This document shows positions 11,200 to 24,491 of a stretch of DNA of 64,000 nt, in pieces. The DNA is from Bimuria novae-zelandiae CBS 107.79. Taxonomy: Eukaryota; Ascomycota; Dothideomycetes; Pleosporales; Didymosphaeriaceae. A model generated the notes under the pieces. The model saw only the letters and a program-made list of their open reading frames with translations. It ran no database searches and was not told where the DNA came from. The position numbers and the translations under genes were made by a program. Each line of letters opens with the position of its first letter. Position 1 is the stretch's first letter. The stretch is from the NCBI GenBank assembly GCA_010015655.1, contig ML976685.1:179496-243495 (forward strand), in the 5' to 3' direction.

Positions 11200-12746
11200 T
11201 AGCTTGGCAGCTCGTGCAACACGTCAACTCATGCAACACCCCGACGCGATTGCTTGGCTAATAATATAAGGCTATAGAGACGCGTATAATTAATATTATT
11301 AATAGATTTTTTAGTATTAAGGTCTCTAAGGCTTATAGATAAATGCTATCTAATTAGATTATTTATATTTACTTAGTATTTTAATAATATAATTTTAGCG
11401 TATTAATAGAGCTAATATAGCTAATATAGCCTTATTAATATTTATAGCCTTATCTTAGGGCTATATAGTCGTAATAGCCTTATTATAAGGCCTAGAGGCC
11501 TTCTTAATTGCTAATTAAGATACTTTAATACCTTATTAGAGTTATTTTTATACGTTACAGGCCTATTACTTTAAGTACTATTTTATAGCTTTATTAGTCC
11601 TCTAATCTATATGCGTATTCTTAGTAGCTAATTAAGTAATACGCTTCTTATAAAGTAGCTTTTTTTAAGCTATTAGCTAGCCTAATGCGTGTCTACTTAC
11701 TTACTTTTTTAAAACTATATTTATTACTTCTTTATATATTTTTAATATTAAAATCGTGGGCCCGCTGTACGCTATTAAGTAACTAAAATACTACTTTATT
11801 ATTATTTTTATCTAACTAATTAAGAGATAAAGACCTGCCTCGCTTTACGCGTTTCTTTTATATTATTAAGGCTTCTTATAGACCTTTGTTTTTATGCTCT
11901 AAGAGCTATTTTGAAATAGTAATATAGTATACTATATAGCTTAGCTTCTTAGCCTTATTGCTCCCCCTTATATTTATAATAGCGTTAAGTAGCTAATTAA
12001 TCTTTCTTTAATTTAATATACTAAATACTAAAGTTAAGCTCTTACGTAATTATAGATTAAATATCTTAGACTAATTAAATTTATTAAGGATAGTTATTAG
12101 ATTTAGGGGGAAAATGCCTGTAGCTTTAAAGGTATAAAAGATTAATTACTTATTTATTATATTAATCTATACTTTCTAGAATAACTAGAAGAAGTCTCTT
12201 TTAGCAATTAAGACTAGTTCTTAGTTATTAAATAGAAAGGCTAATAGCTTATTTAAATGTACTATTAATAGAGGCTTAAATATATAAATATCTATAAACT
12301 ATAAAGTATGTATTAAGTAAAGGAAAAATATAGCCAGTAGAATCTTATTATAATTATAGTAGTTAATAAAATATATAATAATATACGATCTAGAGCTATT
12401 AAAAAATAAATAATTAATATAATTACGTTGCCTTTAACTTATAAGCTAATTAAGCACCTACTATAGATATGCTAAACTAATCTAATTATTACTCTAGCTA
12501 AATTTAAATACTATAATAAAAATATAATAGTATTATGAGTTAAGGTCCTCTATCTAACTTAATTATATATTTATAGAGGTGGCTATATAGATAAGGGCTA
12601 GATATAAGGCAGATCTATTAGCGCATATATAGGCTATAATTAATACCTACTTATAGCTACTATCCCGTATTGCTTGCCTCATAGCCTTACTCTAATATAG
12701 AGGTCTACTAAAGATCCTCTTTGTGCGAGAGGTAATACTAAGCAGG

Positions 12747-13194
12747 TGTTACGATCCAGAAGCCGACGGTGGGGCGGCGAGCCTTATGACGGCATTCGGG
12801 CCCCACCCCAGGCTTACGTAACGTCCCAGGCTGTTTCAGACGCCAAGACCATGGGACACCGTGGGACTACGTGACCCTGATTACGTGGCGTCCCAGAGAA
12901 TCCCATGGGATCCCACGACGCCAGAATATGGGACATTGTGGGATTCTATAGGACAAGGAGGATATATATACAGGACGGTTTCCTTTGTTATGCTCCTCGT
13001 AGTTAACTTATATATCTTCTATGCGAGTACGTTCTCCTATATAGACTAATAGTTATTTTATTTTATTATAAAATTAGATTATTTAGCCTCGCGCTAAGTG
13101 CCGCATTAACTTATACTACTAAATAATTTATAAAGCACCACGATACCTTACCGCCCTAACCTAGATCGGACTAAGGTGTGAGAGCCTTATAACA
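12747..13194. repeat. Solo LTR (retrotransposon remnant) with GCAGG target duplication
   Basis: The 448-bp sequence begins TGTTACGATCC and ends CCTTATAACA. It is flanked by GCAGG on both sides (12742-12746 and 13195-13199). No internal retroelement sequence follows, so it is a solo LTR left by recombination. Its first 200 bp are far more GC-rich than the surrounding RIP-degraded DNA. Its 3' half resembles the solo LTR at 22901-23416. Confidence 0.88.
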
Positions 13195-14090
13195 GCAGGC
13201 AGCCCTTCTTGTCTATATTATATATATGCTATGCCTTAATTAAATACTCCTAAATCTTATACTATATAAGGCTAAAGTAGTGCTTATATTTAGCTAGGGA
13301 ATTAGCTTTAATGTATTCCACATGCGAGTGGCGTATTAGGGCGAGTAGCGCACTTTTGCCAAGCCCACACTACTTAATAAGTAACACATAATAGCTTAAC
13401 ACTATAGTCGTTAATCTATTTTAAAGGAAGCATAAGTTTAGCTTACTATATAATTTATCTTTTAGAATTAAATTTAGTTAGTTTAACGCGCTGCTACTAC
13501 GTATAATATGCCTAAAACTATAATCTACTACAGACGCACTAGTATTCTCCTACGTAATAAAATATAACTAAACTTAATAAAACTTATAAAGTTAGAGGAG
13601 AAGATAATTATGTAGTATATTCTAAATTTTGCTAAGTAAGGATACCCTGTAATTCTTACGTAGTTTTAAGATATAGCGGATACTTTACTAACTATGCGTG
13701 GCTAAGGCTAAGTTAGTAAAGACTAACTATCTAGCTTCGGTAAGTGTATACCTAAGCTTATAATAAGGTTTAATTATAAGCTAAACTAGTTAAAAATGCT
13801 ATGCGAGGATCCTACTATTATATTAGACTAGTTTTAACTTATATAAAATGTAAAGGCAAAGTACGACATACAGGATAAGAATATATAAAACTTTAATAAG
13901 TCTAGTTTTATAATATGCGTAATTTTTATAAGCTAGAAGATTATTACTAGCTCTAAAAGGTATAAGAGGCTAAAGTAAGTCTAAGAAAGTAATAGACAGT
14001 AAATATTAATAATACTAGGTATTAGTAGCGCGGGACAAAAGATCCTATCCTTTATTATTTTTTAGGTAAAGATACACCTTACTAGCTAGT

Positions 14091-14276
14091 TGTCAGATTG
14101 TTAGGATTATTAAGGATGGATAATAATTGTGTGTGTGTCACCGTATTAGGTCTTATTAAGAAGTGATATGTTTAGTAGCTAGGTAATCCTCTTATTTAAA
14201 GTTCCTATCTATGCGTTATATATAATAGCCACTCACCTCTTCTAGCTTAGGTTCTCTACTGCGTATAATCTAATAC
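14091..14276 (-). repeat. LTR of the Copia element (3' copy)
   Basis: About 186 bp, matching 19086-19270 with many C/T and G/A differences. The left end is exact (TGTCAGATTG); the right end is accurate to a few bases. Confidence 0.8.
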
Positions 14277-17200
14277 ACCTTTTTAGCTTAGAGTAATCTA
14301 TTAATTTAAGCTACATATATTAAGGTTATAAAAAGGAGAGATTATCTAATTAATCTTAAATTTCTTCTATAGGTGCTTTATATGCTACCTTTTAATTTCT
14401 TATCTTTATTAGTCCTAAATAGTTTAAAATGGCTAGCTACTTGTTTACTAGGAGTGCCTTTATAAGGCTATCTGCAATTATATCTTTAGATCGTGTATAC
14501 TTTACATTAATTCTACCATCTATAACTTCCTGTTGAAGTTAGTGATTTTGGATATCTACATATCGTAGCTTGGTTTATAGCTTAGAAACTTCTTAGGTTA
14601 CCTTATAATAGTCTGCTAGTTGTTGTATTTAATTATAATTATTAGGCTAGGTAGTTAAATCCCTAGCTCTTTAATTAATTAAGACGTAAAAATAGCTTCT
14701 TTAGCTACTTATAAAAGAACTAGAAGTTTTGCTTTTATAGTTAATATAATAATAGTATCCTATTTGCTAGCTTACTATATAATAAGTCTATTAAATAGCT
14801 TAATAGCATATCCTTGTAAGCTCTTGCGGTCTAGTGTATTATTAGCGAATAAGGCATTACTAGCTACTTATATAGAATTACCTCTACTTACTTAGAGTGT
14901 TATCTACTTCGTGTTGTTAAGACATAATAAAACTTAGTTAGTAGCATAGTAGTGCTCTAGTCCTAGGTTCGCGAGGAATCTAGCTAGTTAAGAGGTTATA
15001 AAGACGATATCTAGTCGCGTGCTAATAGCTATATATAATAGTAATCTAATCATATATTAATACTTATTAATTTTTTAAAGTAAAGCTTATCCTTCTGTTA
15101 GCTTAAGCTCCCTTATTACTATTAGAGTATTATGCCAGATTGTTTGGTTATTAATTAGATAGCTAATTTTGTCGTAGTATAAAGGCTAGGAGAGTTAAAT
15201 AAGTTATTTTAACAATCTTAGATTATTTTAATTTCTAGGAACTATTATAGGCTTTTTTTTTCCTATTATTAAGTACTTCTTCTTAAGTTACTCTATAGCT
15301 TACTGCGCTTTATAGGTTTTAGATTTATAGTACGCAAGGATAATGTCTTCTATATAAACTAATAATAATAATTCTATCTTTTATAATATAGTAGGGCTTA
15401 TAGGATATAATTTAGAACCTAAATTAAGTAAGCGTCGCTGTAAAGTCCTTTTACTAGAGGAATAAAGAGATTCTTAATCTATATAAGATTTTCTAAACTT
15501 TTAAGACAGTGCTAGATTTTCTATACCCTTATGGCATTTGCATGTATACTTCTCTATCTAGAGATGCATGCATAAACGCATTAGTAACGTTATATTATAT
15601 TAGTTTAAGATTATATTTAGCTATAATAGCTTGAAGTAGTTAAAAGGAACGTCCAGCTAGTGTTGCTACGTAGGTGTCTTATAAAGTAATATTACGTTAT
15701 TAGTTTCCTTTAACTACTAGTCGTGCTTTGCACTTAATGAATTAGTAGTATTTATTAAACTTATATATATATACCCACATGCAATCTAAGATCTGTTATC
15801 CTGTTACCTTTATAGTCTTGTATAGTACATCTATTTATATCTTTATAATTTTATAACTATTTAGGTGCGATTGTTATGCTTCTTTAAATAATTCTCCTAT
15901 TAAGAATTTATTAATATTTGATTTAAATATAGGCGGAGGTAATAATTATATTTAGTAAATTTTAATATCTTCTAAATGTGATCTTTTTATTCTTCCTTTA
16001 TTAATTAAATCTACTTTATACTTGCCTACTTTCCTGGCTTTAGTTCTTGCTATAAAGGCTACTACTAAGGAAACTATCTTTAATAATTAAATTTTAAAAA
16101 TGCTTAATACTTCCCTAATTATTAACTACGCTAGTAAGGCTGTAGGCGATAGTGTTATTAGTAAAGTTAAGTAATAATCCCTAATCTTTTATCCTTAGTA
16201 GTAGCTATGTAGATCTAGCTTATTATTATTATTTATATTATAGTTGACGATTTCATCTTCGCGAAACGATTTAATTTTTAGTTAGTATATTAGTGGCGAT
16301 AGCGCGATTATCTAGATATACATAACTATCTTGTCAAGTGCACTATGCATAAGGTTGTCTATAAGATCTTTAGTTTTACTACTAAAGATTATATTTTTAT
16401 TAAAAATTACGTCCTGCGTGCTAATACCTTTTGCAAGTAAGAGAACCTACATTTAATAAATATTAAATAATTAGTATCCTACTAGATATCTAATCCATGC
16501 TTTTAGATTAAGTCTCTATAGTTAAGACTTTTCTTTATGTGTATTGTCTGTTATTGCAAATGCTTTGCAACTATAGGCTTTTAAGTAAGCGAAATTTAGT
16601 TTCTTAAATAATATAATTAATCTATTCGCTAGTAATACTTATAGAAAGAGTAGCTCGTATAGCGTCTTCTAGTTATTTAAGTAGTTTGGCGTTTAATTGT
16701 ATAGGTATACTCTAGCTTGTGTAATTTCTGGCTAGCGGTCCTATAGAAGGTTTGCGTCTAGGCATATTACGCGCGATTTCTCCTTATTTACACCCCTTAA
16801 GTGTTTAGTACCCCTATTTTAAGCTTATATATTTAGTACTAAAAGCTTAATAATTATGCCTTATCCTTATAACTAGCATTTAACGTTAGGCCTAACTATT
16901 GTAATCTAATTATCTAATTTAATAATATTTGGGATAATATTATATTAATTTTTAAGGAATTAGAAGAAGTTTGTTAGTACGTTAATATTTAACTTAGCTA
17001 TTTAGTTATTAGTAAAGTAGAGATTCTATTAGAATTTTAAGTACTTATTTATAATAAGCATCTAGCTCTTCTCCTTATCAAACGTTTATAGTTTATATAA
17101 ATAGAAATTAATAGTAAGCATCTTTCTAGGTCCATTCTTATAAATCTTTAGTAGGTGGCTAATTTGCCTCCATATTTTTACTTATTTATATAAGTTATAC

Positions 17201-19085
17201 TCTGCTATTATAATTCCTTTAACGCGCACCCCCTTAAATTATTATACTAAGTATTTAATTATTATAGGTCTTAGATGACTAAACCTCTTATGCTAGAGTA
17301 GGGCTAATATTTCCTAACTTTGTCTCTGCGTTTAAAAGTTATAGGTATGTTTATAATAAGCTAAGTAGTGTATAGGCTAGTGTTCTAGTACCTATTGCCT
17401 ATAGATCTTTTTAAGTTCTCTAATAGTTATTCTATTTAGTCTCTTAAGGGCGGTAGGTTCTAATTTAGTATCCTACTAGAATCCTTACTGTCTTAACACT
17501 TTGAAAGAGATTAGATTATATAGCAGGTCTAAAGAAATAGCTATATTATATAGTACTAGTTTTTTAGTTCCTTATTCGTATTGTAGATTTATTATAAGTA
17601 ATCTATATCCCTTAATCTATATTTATGTATTGCCTATCCACACAAAACCTCCTTATGCTAGCGATTAGTAATTATATATTTAATTAGGATTGTTCGTGAT
17701 GTGGCAGGTTAAGCTAGAATTAAGGATAAATAAAAGTTATAGTAGATAATTAATTTAACTTATTTTAAAAGACGTGGCAAATACTGCTTGTATAGTAAAT
17801 ATCTATTTATTATTTAGTTACTATTTAGTAATTTTTCGAGTTAGTGTATAGGGGTCCTTTATAGCTAGAGTTCTAGTTTTAGCGTTACTTTAACCTTTTA
17901 AAAGTCCTTAGAACTCTAAATTATACTTTTACTTTAGTATAATAAGTTCCGTAATCTTTTTATTTAGCTACTACTATACTAGGGCTTTGGCTAAATTTAT
18001 ATAAAAGTAGTCTTTAATAGAGTGCTATATACTATATATATAGTATTTTTACTCTTTTACTTTAAAAGATTTTAGGCGTCTACCTGCTTTAATAATGGTT
18101 AAAAGGTATAGGGGAGAGTCTGGCTTAACTATCTACTAGCCTATACGTTAATATTAAGATCTACCCTGTTTTCTAAATAATAACGTTTTAGTACTATAGG
18201 CGTCCCTACTTTGTATGCTCTAGGCAGGTTTGCCGCTTTTACTAATCTCTAATAAGTTACCTATTACGAAGGCAGATCTCTGCTTTATTTATAATATTAG
18301 GTGGTTTAGCATTATATATTCTTGGAAACGCTTTATTATTTCTTTCTTAGTTATACCTAGTGTGAACTGTTGTCCTGAAAGGTTGTTAACTACGTAGGAG
18401 TGACTTTATTTATAATAGTTAAGAAGTCTTTTATTATAGCGTTAAACTATATTAATTCTAGGACTTTATACGTCTCTACTTTAGTAACTACTTAATTATA
18501 TTCTGCTAGCTCTATATCCTATATATTTATAGTTTATAGTAACTTTAAAAATAAGTAATATTAGTTGCGTACGCGTGCTTGTTTAAATAGCGTATTAATA
18601 CTAACTATAGCTTTAAAATTAATAATCTACTATTTACGTAGTTAATTAGGTAGGTAGCACGTGATTTAGAGATACTAGCTAATTATTAATTATCTAAAGA
18701 TAATAATTTACTAAAGGCTTAATTACTTCTTCTTAAATACGTGTTAATTAATTTTGAATTCTTTAAGCAACGTCTTATAGTACTTAAAATCTTTTTTAAG
18801 GACTTTAATACCTAATATAGGTAGTTTAGAAATACGCTTTAGCGTTATAATACTAGTAGCTAGAGTGTATTTAGCTAGTTTTAAAGCTTATAGGATTACT
18901 AGCTTAGGTTTTAGCATAGTTATTAATTCTAGATCTAGTAGATCTTAGATACGATAGAGTACGTATCTTAATTAGATTTATATAGCCTACGCTGTATAGT
19001 TAGTGTGATTACGTAGCGTAATTGTTGTTTCGTCGTGTAGATATTACATCGTTATATTAGTAGTTAAGGTAATAAGACTTTTAAT

Positions 19086-19270
19086 TATTAGATTATTAGG
19101 GTTATTAAGGATAGATAATAATTATGTATATATTACTATATTAGGTCTTATTAAGAAGTAATGTGTGTAGTAGCTAGTTAACCCTCTTATTTAAAGTTGC
19201 TGTCTATGCGTTATGTGAAATAGTCCCTAACCTCTTTTAGTCTAGGTTCTCTACTGCGTATAATCTGACA
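19086..19270 (-). repeat. LTR of the Copia element (5' copy)
   Basis: About 185 bp, ending ATAATCTGACA immediately before the CTAGT target duplication. The left end is blurred by point changes. Confidence 0.8.
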
Positions 19271-20815
19271 CTAGTATACTAAGGATAACCTACCTTCCTA
19301 ATAGAGAATTTTAGTCCCTAAGAATAGTTAGATAATAAATAAGCTTAGAGTTACGTAGATTAAGCACTTTAACGCGTGTACAAAACGCTATGTACGGGGC
19401 ACCTACAGGCTACTACTTCTAGATAGCCACGAAAGCCACATCTCTGTTGCTTTTAAGTAGTATAAGGATAACAAGATTATCTATTTCTACATGTCACCGC
19501 ACTCATCGCACATCCTATAGCTACTATATGTAGGTTATTTTACGCTAATAAAGTAGGCGTACTTATGCTAAATTAAGTAACTTAACCAGAGTTATATTAA
19601 CTATATTACTAAAACTTAGTTTTTACCTATATTTATCAACACAATTAAAGCGTTAATTAATAAAAAATAAATTAAAGAAGGTTTTTAAGGTACTAGCTTA
19701 GTATCCTTTAACATATAATTAGTGTTAAATTAATTAAATATTTAGTTAAAGACGCTACTAGCTCTTTTAATTAAACCTATTCTATAATAGTTTTAAATAC
19801 CTAGTAATACGTATAGGATTAGGGCGCAATCTATCCTAGTATTAAAAAGTTTTTAAATACTATCTAAAGCTCCTTCAAACTAGTAAAATAAGCGTTATTA
19901 TTATTTATAAAAAGCACGTAGAAGATAGCGCATAAGTTTAAGCTAATAAAAGCACGTATTAAGGAGCTTAAGGAGGCAAATATAGCTTATATAAAGTAGA
20001 AATCACGTAAAAGGACACGTATACTAACTGGAGGAATACTACTTACTGCAGAAGGACTACAGCTAGTAGCTACAAAAGAGCGTCCTGCGAAGAGGCAGCG
20101 CTTGCAAGCAGGTAGGGAGGATAGTAGAGAGAGTAGCACGCAGCGCTAATGGCTTTATAGTAAGTATAATAAGCTAGGGCATAATATGTAAACCTGCTAA
20201 ACGGTTAAAAGGCTAAAAGGCTATTTTCTAAATTAAATATTACCTTTAGTAGCTTATTTTTAGATAGTGCTAATAGTAATAGTAATAATTAAGAAGTATA
20301 AGTTAGTGTTACTAAGAAAAAGTGTGCCGCTCGTCCGGGTGTACTGCTCGCATGTAGAATACGTTATAGTAATTACTATTAATACTAGCTATCTATTAGG
20401 ATATTAAGAATATAAAGTTACGTTTTATAAAGTAATTAACTTATAATATTAAGACCTGCTTTCCAGCAGTAGATAAAGTAAAGTTTTATATTATTTACTA
20501 TATAAAAGTAAGGCTACGTTTAGTAAGGTATTTAATATAATTTAGAAGCTCTACCTCTTATTAGTAGCTAAGATTACGTTATTATTTAATCCTATCTATA
20601 TACTTCTACGTAACACGTTAATACTAGCGCGTTAACGTAGACACTACCACACTATACTCTTTCGCTATTTCTCTATACGAGAAAGATTCTCCTGGTTCCC
20701 GCGAGTCATTGCTGTAATTGCGGCCTCAATTAGATCCATATTGGTGGAGATGCGGCGTGTCAAAGTTGGTGTATTGCATGAGTTGACGTGTTGCACGAGC
20801 TGCCAAGCTACCGTA

Positions 20816-21559
20816 GTTTGGCAGTCAGTGCGCCGCGTCAGTCAACGCGCCACTTTTTACTAGTAAATTTCAAGAAAATCACTAACTTTAAAGCGTCATA
20901 ACCCTATATCTAGGTAATTATTTTTAAATATTTTTTAAATTATAATAGGGTACTATTTATATTAAAGATTTAAAATAAAGAAATATATATTATATATACT
21001 AATACAGGTGTCAATTAGAAATTAGAAATATATATACTTTAACTAGTAAAAAGGCCATTTTTTTACCTTTAATAACTTTATAATTACGTTATAATAATTT
21101 TTTAAAACTTTACTATGTATTAATAGCTTTATATAGAACCTATATTTTTAATTATTAAGCCTAAGACCCTTTAACTTTTAATATATTTAGAATTTTAAAA
21201 ATACGCTAATTTTTCGCTAACAAAAAAATTATATAAGATAGCTAAGGCTTAGTAATTATGGATATAAGTTCTATATAAAGCTATTGATATATTATAAAGT
21301 TATTAAAGGTTATAAAATAGCCTTTTTACTAGTAAAAGTATATACTTTTCTAATTTCTAATTTCCACCTATATTAGTGTATATAATATATATTTCTTTAT
21401 TTTAAATCTTTAATATAAATAGTACCCTATTATAATTTAAAAAATATTTAAAAATAATTACCTAGATATAGGGTTATGACGCTTTAAAGTTAGTGATTTT
21501 CTTGAAATTTACTAGTAAAAAGTGGCGCGTTGACTGACGCGGCGCACTGACTGCCAAAC
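20816..21559. mobile_element. Element D: 744-bp foldback MITE with long inverted arms
   Basis: The element is flanked by TA (20814-20815 and 21560-21561) and is almost entirely two inverted arms. The outer 190 bp or so of each arm (start GTTTGGCAGTCAGTGCGCCG) appear identical. The arms then continue with differences to about 340 bp each, around a short centre near 21180. It has no coding capacity. Its ends resemble those of element E (CTTGGCAGTTAGTGCGCCG), so a transposase of the E type probably moved it. Confidence 0.88.
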
Positions 21560-21957
21560 TACGGTATGGTATCGTATCTTGGCAGTTAGTGCGCCGTGTC
21601 GCAAAAACGCGCCACCTAAAATTAAAACCTGAGTTAACACATGAGGCTGTGGAGCGCTATATAATAATTATTATTATAAGATTTTTTTATAGGAGAGGCC
21701 TCTTATGGCTATAGGTAAATTCTATCTATTTAGATTATAAATATCTACTTATTATTCTAATTATTTAGCTACTACGTAATAAGAGTGTTAGTAGAGCAGT
21801 TACTATCTCCTCTACTTATATAGGTACTAATGTAGGCTTTTTCTTCTTAATAACTTTATAAATAGACTTAGAGACCTTCTAATTACCTTTTTAAGCTAAT
21901 TTAAGGTAATTTTAAAGTTATTATTTACCCTTATAGGCCTGTTAAATAAGGTATTTT

Positions 21958-22368
21958 TGTTAGGATCTGTTAAGACCCAACATGACGCGGGATGGGGCAT
22001 GGACACTTATCCGTGCGACCAGCCAAGATTCCTGACTTAGCCACGAGTCACGTGACTAAGTCACGCGTCCTAGAAGTATCTTAGCACATGGGACTTGGGA
22101 TTCCTAGGACTCTTAGGATTTATAAGACAAGTTATGTATATAGGAACGCGATAGTAGTCTTCTACTATTATATTTAACCTATTTACTAATCTATTGTTTA
22201 GATTTAACTTAGGCTCTTTTATTAATTTAATTATACTATATACACTTCTAATACTAATGCCCTATTAATACGCGTAAGCTATTAATACCCCTTACTTATA
22301 TTATTAACACTCTTGTCTAAGAACTAATCCAAGCCCCTTTAGGACCAGCTACCCCTTAGGGCTTAATA
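21958..22368 (+). repeat. Solo LTR related to the Gypsy LTR, ATTTT target duplication
   Basis: It is 411 bp, begins TGTTAGGATCTG and ends GGGCTTAATA. ATTTT flanks it (21953-21957 and 22369-22373). Its two ends match those of the Gypsy LTR at 25285 read on the minus strand (TGTTAGGATCTG and GGACTTAACA), while the middle differs. It therefore belongs to a related family in the opposite orientation. Confidence 0.82.
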
Positions 22369-22900
22369 ATTTTTAAGTACTTTATTTAGCTTTTTTTTAG
22401 CGTATACTTTTTTAATTATTATTTACGTGGCGCGCCACTTCTTTAGTAACTAATCTTTAAGCTATTTATTAGCTATATAGATTTTTCATCTTTATGGTTT
22501 TTAGCGCTTTAACTATTTTTTATTAGTATCTTATTAGCTAAGAAAATTACGTGCTCTTTATACTTAAGTAGGTAATTAGAAAATAGCACCTCTATACTAC
22601 TCTTTAGGTTACTCTATAGGCAGAGTTCTACCCTTTATTTAGTACTATTTTTAGTTTATAAGGACGTTGCGTAGGCCTTAAATTTTATCCTTTAATAGTT
22701 ACTTTATAAAAAAAATTAAGTATACTATTTAGTAGAGCCTACGCGACTCCCTACTAGTACGTTTTGTAATTATAAAGCGTAAAAGTATTTTTATTTTAAG
22801 CTAATTTAACGCGCTAAGTACTAATATAAAACTCTTTTATAATTTTTGCTTTAAAGAAGTTTTTTTATTAAAATATTTAAAAATAGGTATTAGATCTAGT

Positions 22901-23416
22901 TATTACAATCACGAAGAATTACGGCGGCATAGCTACCGTGAATTACAGGTCAGCAAGGGACCACACAGGAAGGCTGACAGGGCTTAGCATGCCAGAGGGC
23001 GGGGCAGGATTAGGTTAGCAGTCACGTAACTAGGATCCTGCTAAGAGAACGGAATCCTAGAAGAATACTAGTTTAGCAAAAGGATTAGAAAATATCCTAC
23101 TAAAAAGTAAGTCTCCTAAAAGACTAAAGGAATTTTAGGATATTAAGGAGTAAGAGAACTAGTATATAGTTTAAAATACTCTTTATACTTTCCTACTCCT
23201 TGTAGTTAACTTAATATACTATAAGTATATCTCTTATAACAGATTAGTAAATTTCCTAGTTAGTTATTCTATAGTTTATTATAAAATTAGATTTTTGTAA
23301 AACCTACCTCGTGGCTATCTCTAGCTCTTAACTACTAAATATCCGTAAGGCGCTTTACCCTTAACCTATCCTCCCCTAACCTGGACTAGGCTTAGGTATG
23401 TAGAGCCCTTGTAACA
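22901..23416. repeat. Solo LTR with CTAGT target duplication
   Basis: It is 516 bp, begins TATTACAATCACG (probably a RIP-altered TGTTACA) and ends CCCTTGTAACA. CTAGT flanks it (22896-22900 and 23417-23421). It shares stretches such as GTAGTTAACTTA and TATTATAAAATTAGATT with the solo LTR at 12747, so both come from one diverged family. Confidence 0.83.
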
Positions 23417-23813
23417 CTAGTAGCAAGATACTTATATATTTAAAGGCCTTAGTAATTAATTATAGCATAATTAAAGTAACCTAAAACCTCTAAAATAGGC
23501 TAAAGAAGTCTCTTTAATAATTATTAATAAGTTTTAGTTTTATAAAGATAGGCTAATAGCTTATTTAAGTAAATAGCTAAGAGAGACTTTAATATATAAA
23601 CGTCTAAAGGCTATAGCGTATAAGTTAAATAAGGGGGAAATATAATAAGTAGGATCCTATTCTAGTTATAATAATTAATATAAGCGTCTAGCTTTTAATC
23701 TAGTAACCTAGTTAAATACCTATTCAAGCTATCTAAGGCCTATCTTATTATTTAACTATCTAGAGGTAAATAAGGTAAATAAATATAGGGTAAAAAGCGT
23801 TAACTTCCTCTAC

Positions 23814-24491
23814 CTAGCTTAATTGTAGAGTCTCGGCGTCAGATCTATAGATCAGTGACGGAGTAATAGTAGATCCGTCGGCGCATATACATGCGATGAG
23901 CGAGATCCACTCACGTAAGCCATCCTGTAGGGCCTGAGTTACTTCATGGCTCTCAAAAAGGTGCCTACTAAAGACTCTTTTCGAGCGGCTGGTGATACCA
24001 AGGAGGAAGCCTTTCTCGTCTATATTGTACATATGCTAAGGCTGTATATCATACTTAGAGATCTTTTTATGCAGAAGCTCAAAATAGAGCCTATATTTTG
24101 CTCTAGAATTAGCCTTATGGCGGTTGCTGTTAATTCCAGTTGTCTATCGTAAGATAAGTTAGTCTCTATTACGCTAAGTAAAACGATTAACCTAGGACAT
24201 ACTGACGTCTATTTTGGCAATATAGGTAGCGAAACTTTGTAGCATTTGACGTGTAGGAGGAAGGCCACGTTTGGTAAGGCGTTTAATATATAGTAGGAGG
24301 CCTTTTTCTTGTTCTTGGCTGAGTTTTCGGTGTTTGTGATGAGGATCTTGCAAAGCGACTATGGCGCGTTTATGCCGGCGCGTCAGGGTAGAGCGTACAA
24401 CACCAAATTGTTTCGCGATTTTTCTATACGAGAAATCTTCTGCTAGTCCTCGTGTTTCAATTGCTTCAATCGCGGCGTCAATTGGATCCAT
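23814..24491 (-). pseudogene. Pogo-family transposase fragment of element E
   Basis: From an ATG at 24491 it reads MDPIDAAIEAIETRGLAEDF and then SYRKIAKQFGVVRSTLTRRH, a psq-type helix-turn-helix, followed by a CENPB/Tc5-type region (LTKRGLPPTRQMLQSF). Stops near 24193 and between 24033 and 24190 interrupt it. The DDE domain then reads MYNIDEKGFLLGITSRSKR to ICADGSTITPSLIY. The catalytic first Asp is in the NIDEKGF motif; the later acidic residues are lost. This is the best-preserved transposase in the window, but it cannot make a full protein. Confidence 0.85.

Larger units (their letters stand above)
14091..19270 (-). mobile_element. Ty1/Copia LTR retrotransposon, RIP-degraded
   Basis: The element is 5,180 bp. 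Its LTRs lie at about 14091-14276 and 19086-19270, and a 5-bp duplication CTAGT flanks it (14086-14090 and 19271-19275). The LTR termini are TGTCAGATT and its inverse. The coding strand is minus: at about 15340-15360 the reverse transcriptase motif reads LLVYIEDIIL, a decayed form of the Copia YVDDxxL box. The element is in element H and has no intact frame. Confidence 0.85.
13316..20359 (+). mobile_element. Element H: pogo/Fot-like transposon nested in C and split by a Copia element
   Basis: The ends TTCCACATGCGAGTGG (13316) and the reverse complement of TTCTACATGCGAGCAG (20359) form imperfect inverted repeats flanked by TA. Without the Copia insertion the element is about 1.86 kb. The transposase relic reads on the plus strand. 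Left of the Copia: a Tc5-type helix-turn-helix near LNLAKQGYPVI, then a DDE-domain start near YNFNESGFI with EQILIIQGISAAGQ. Right of it: LLLLDSHESHISVAFKQY and MSPHSSHILQ. These motifs match the pogo/Fot1 DDE_1 transposase order. Confidence 0.82.
11202..20808 (-). mobile_element. Element C: pogo/Tc1-mariner-like transposon carrying nested insertions
   Basis: Terminal inverted repeats of about 39 bp (11202-11240 and 20768-20808, outer end GCTTGGCAGCTCGTGC) are flanked by TA. The right copy has one extra base. The total is 9,607 bp. Removing the solo LTR (12747-13194) and element H (13316-20359) with their target duplications leaves 2,108 bp, the size of elements A and B. The transposase N-terminus reads on the minus strand near 20650-20735 (ESFSYREIAKEYSVV, then STLTR). 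The rest is lost to RIP. Confidence 0.85.

Noticed and set aside
12861..13049. Short open frame in the solo LTR
   Set aside because: It lies fully in LTR sequence with a matched target duplication.
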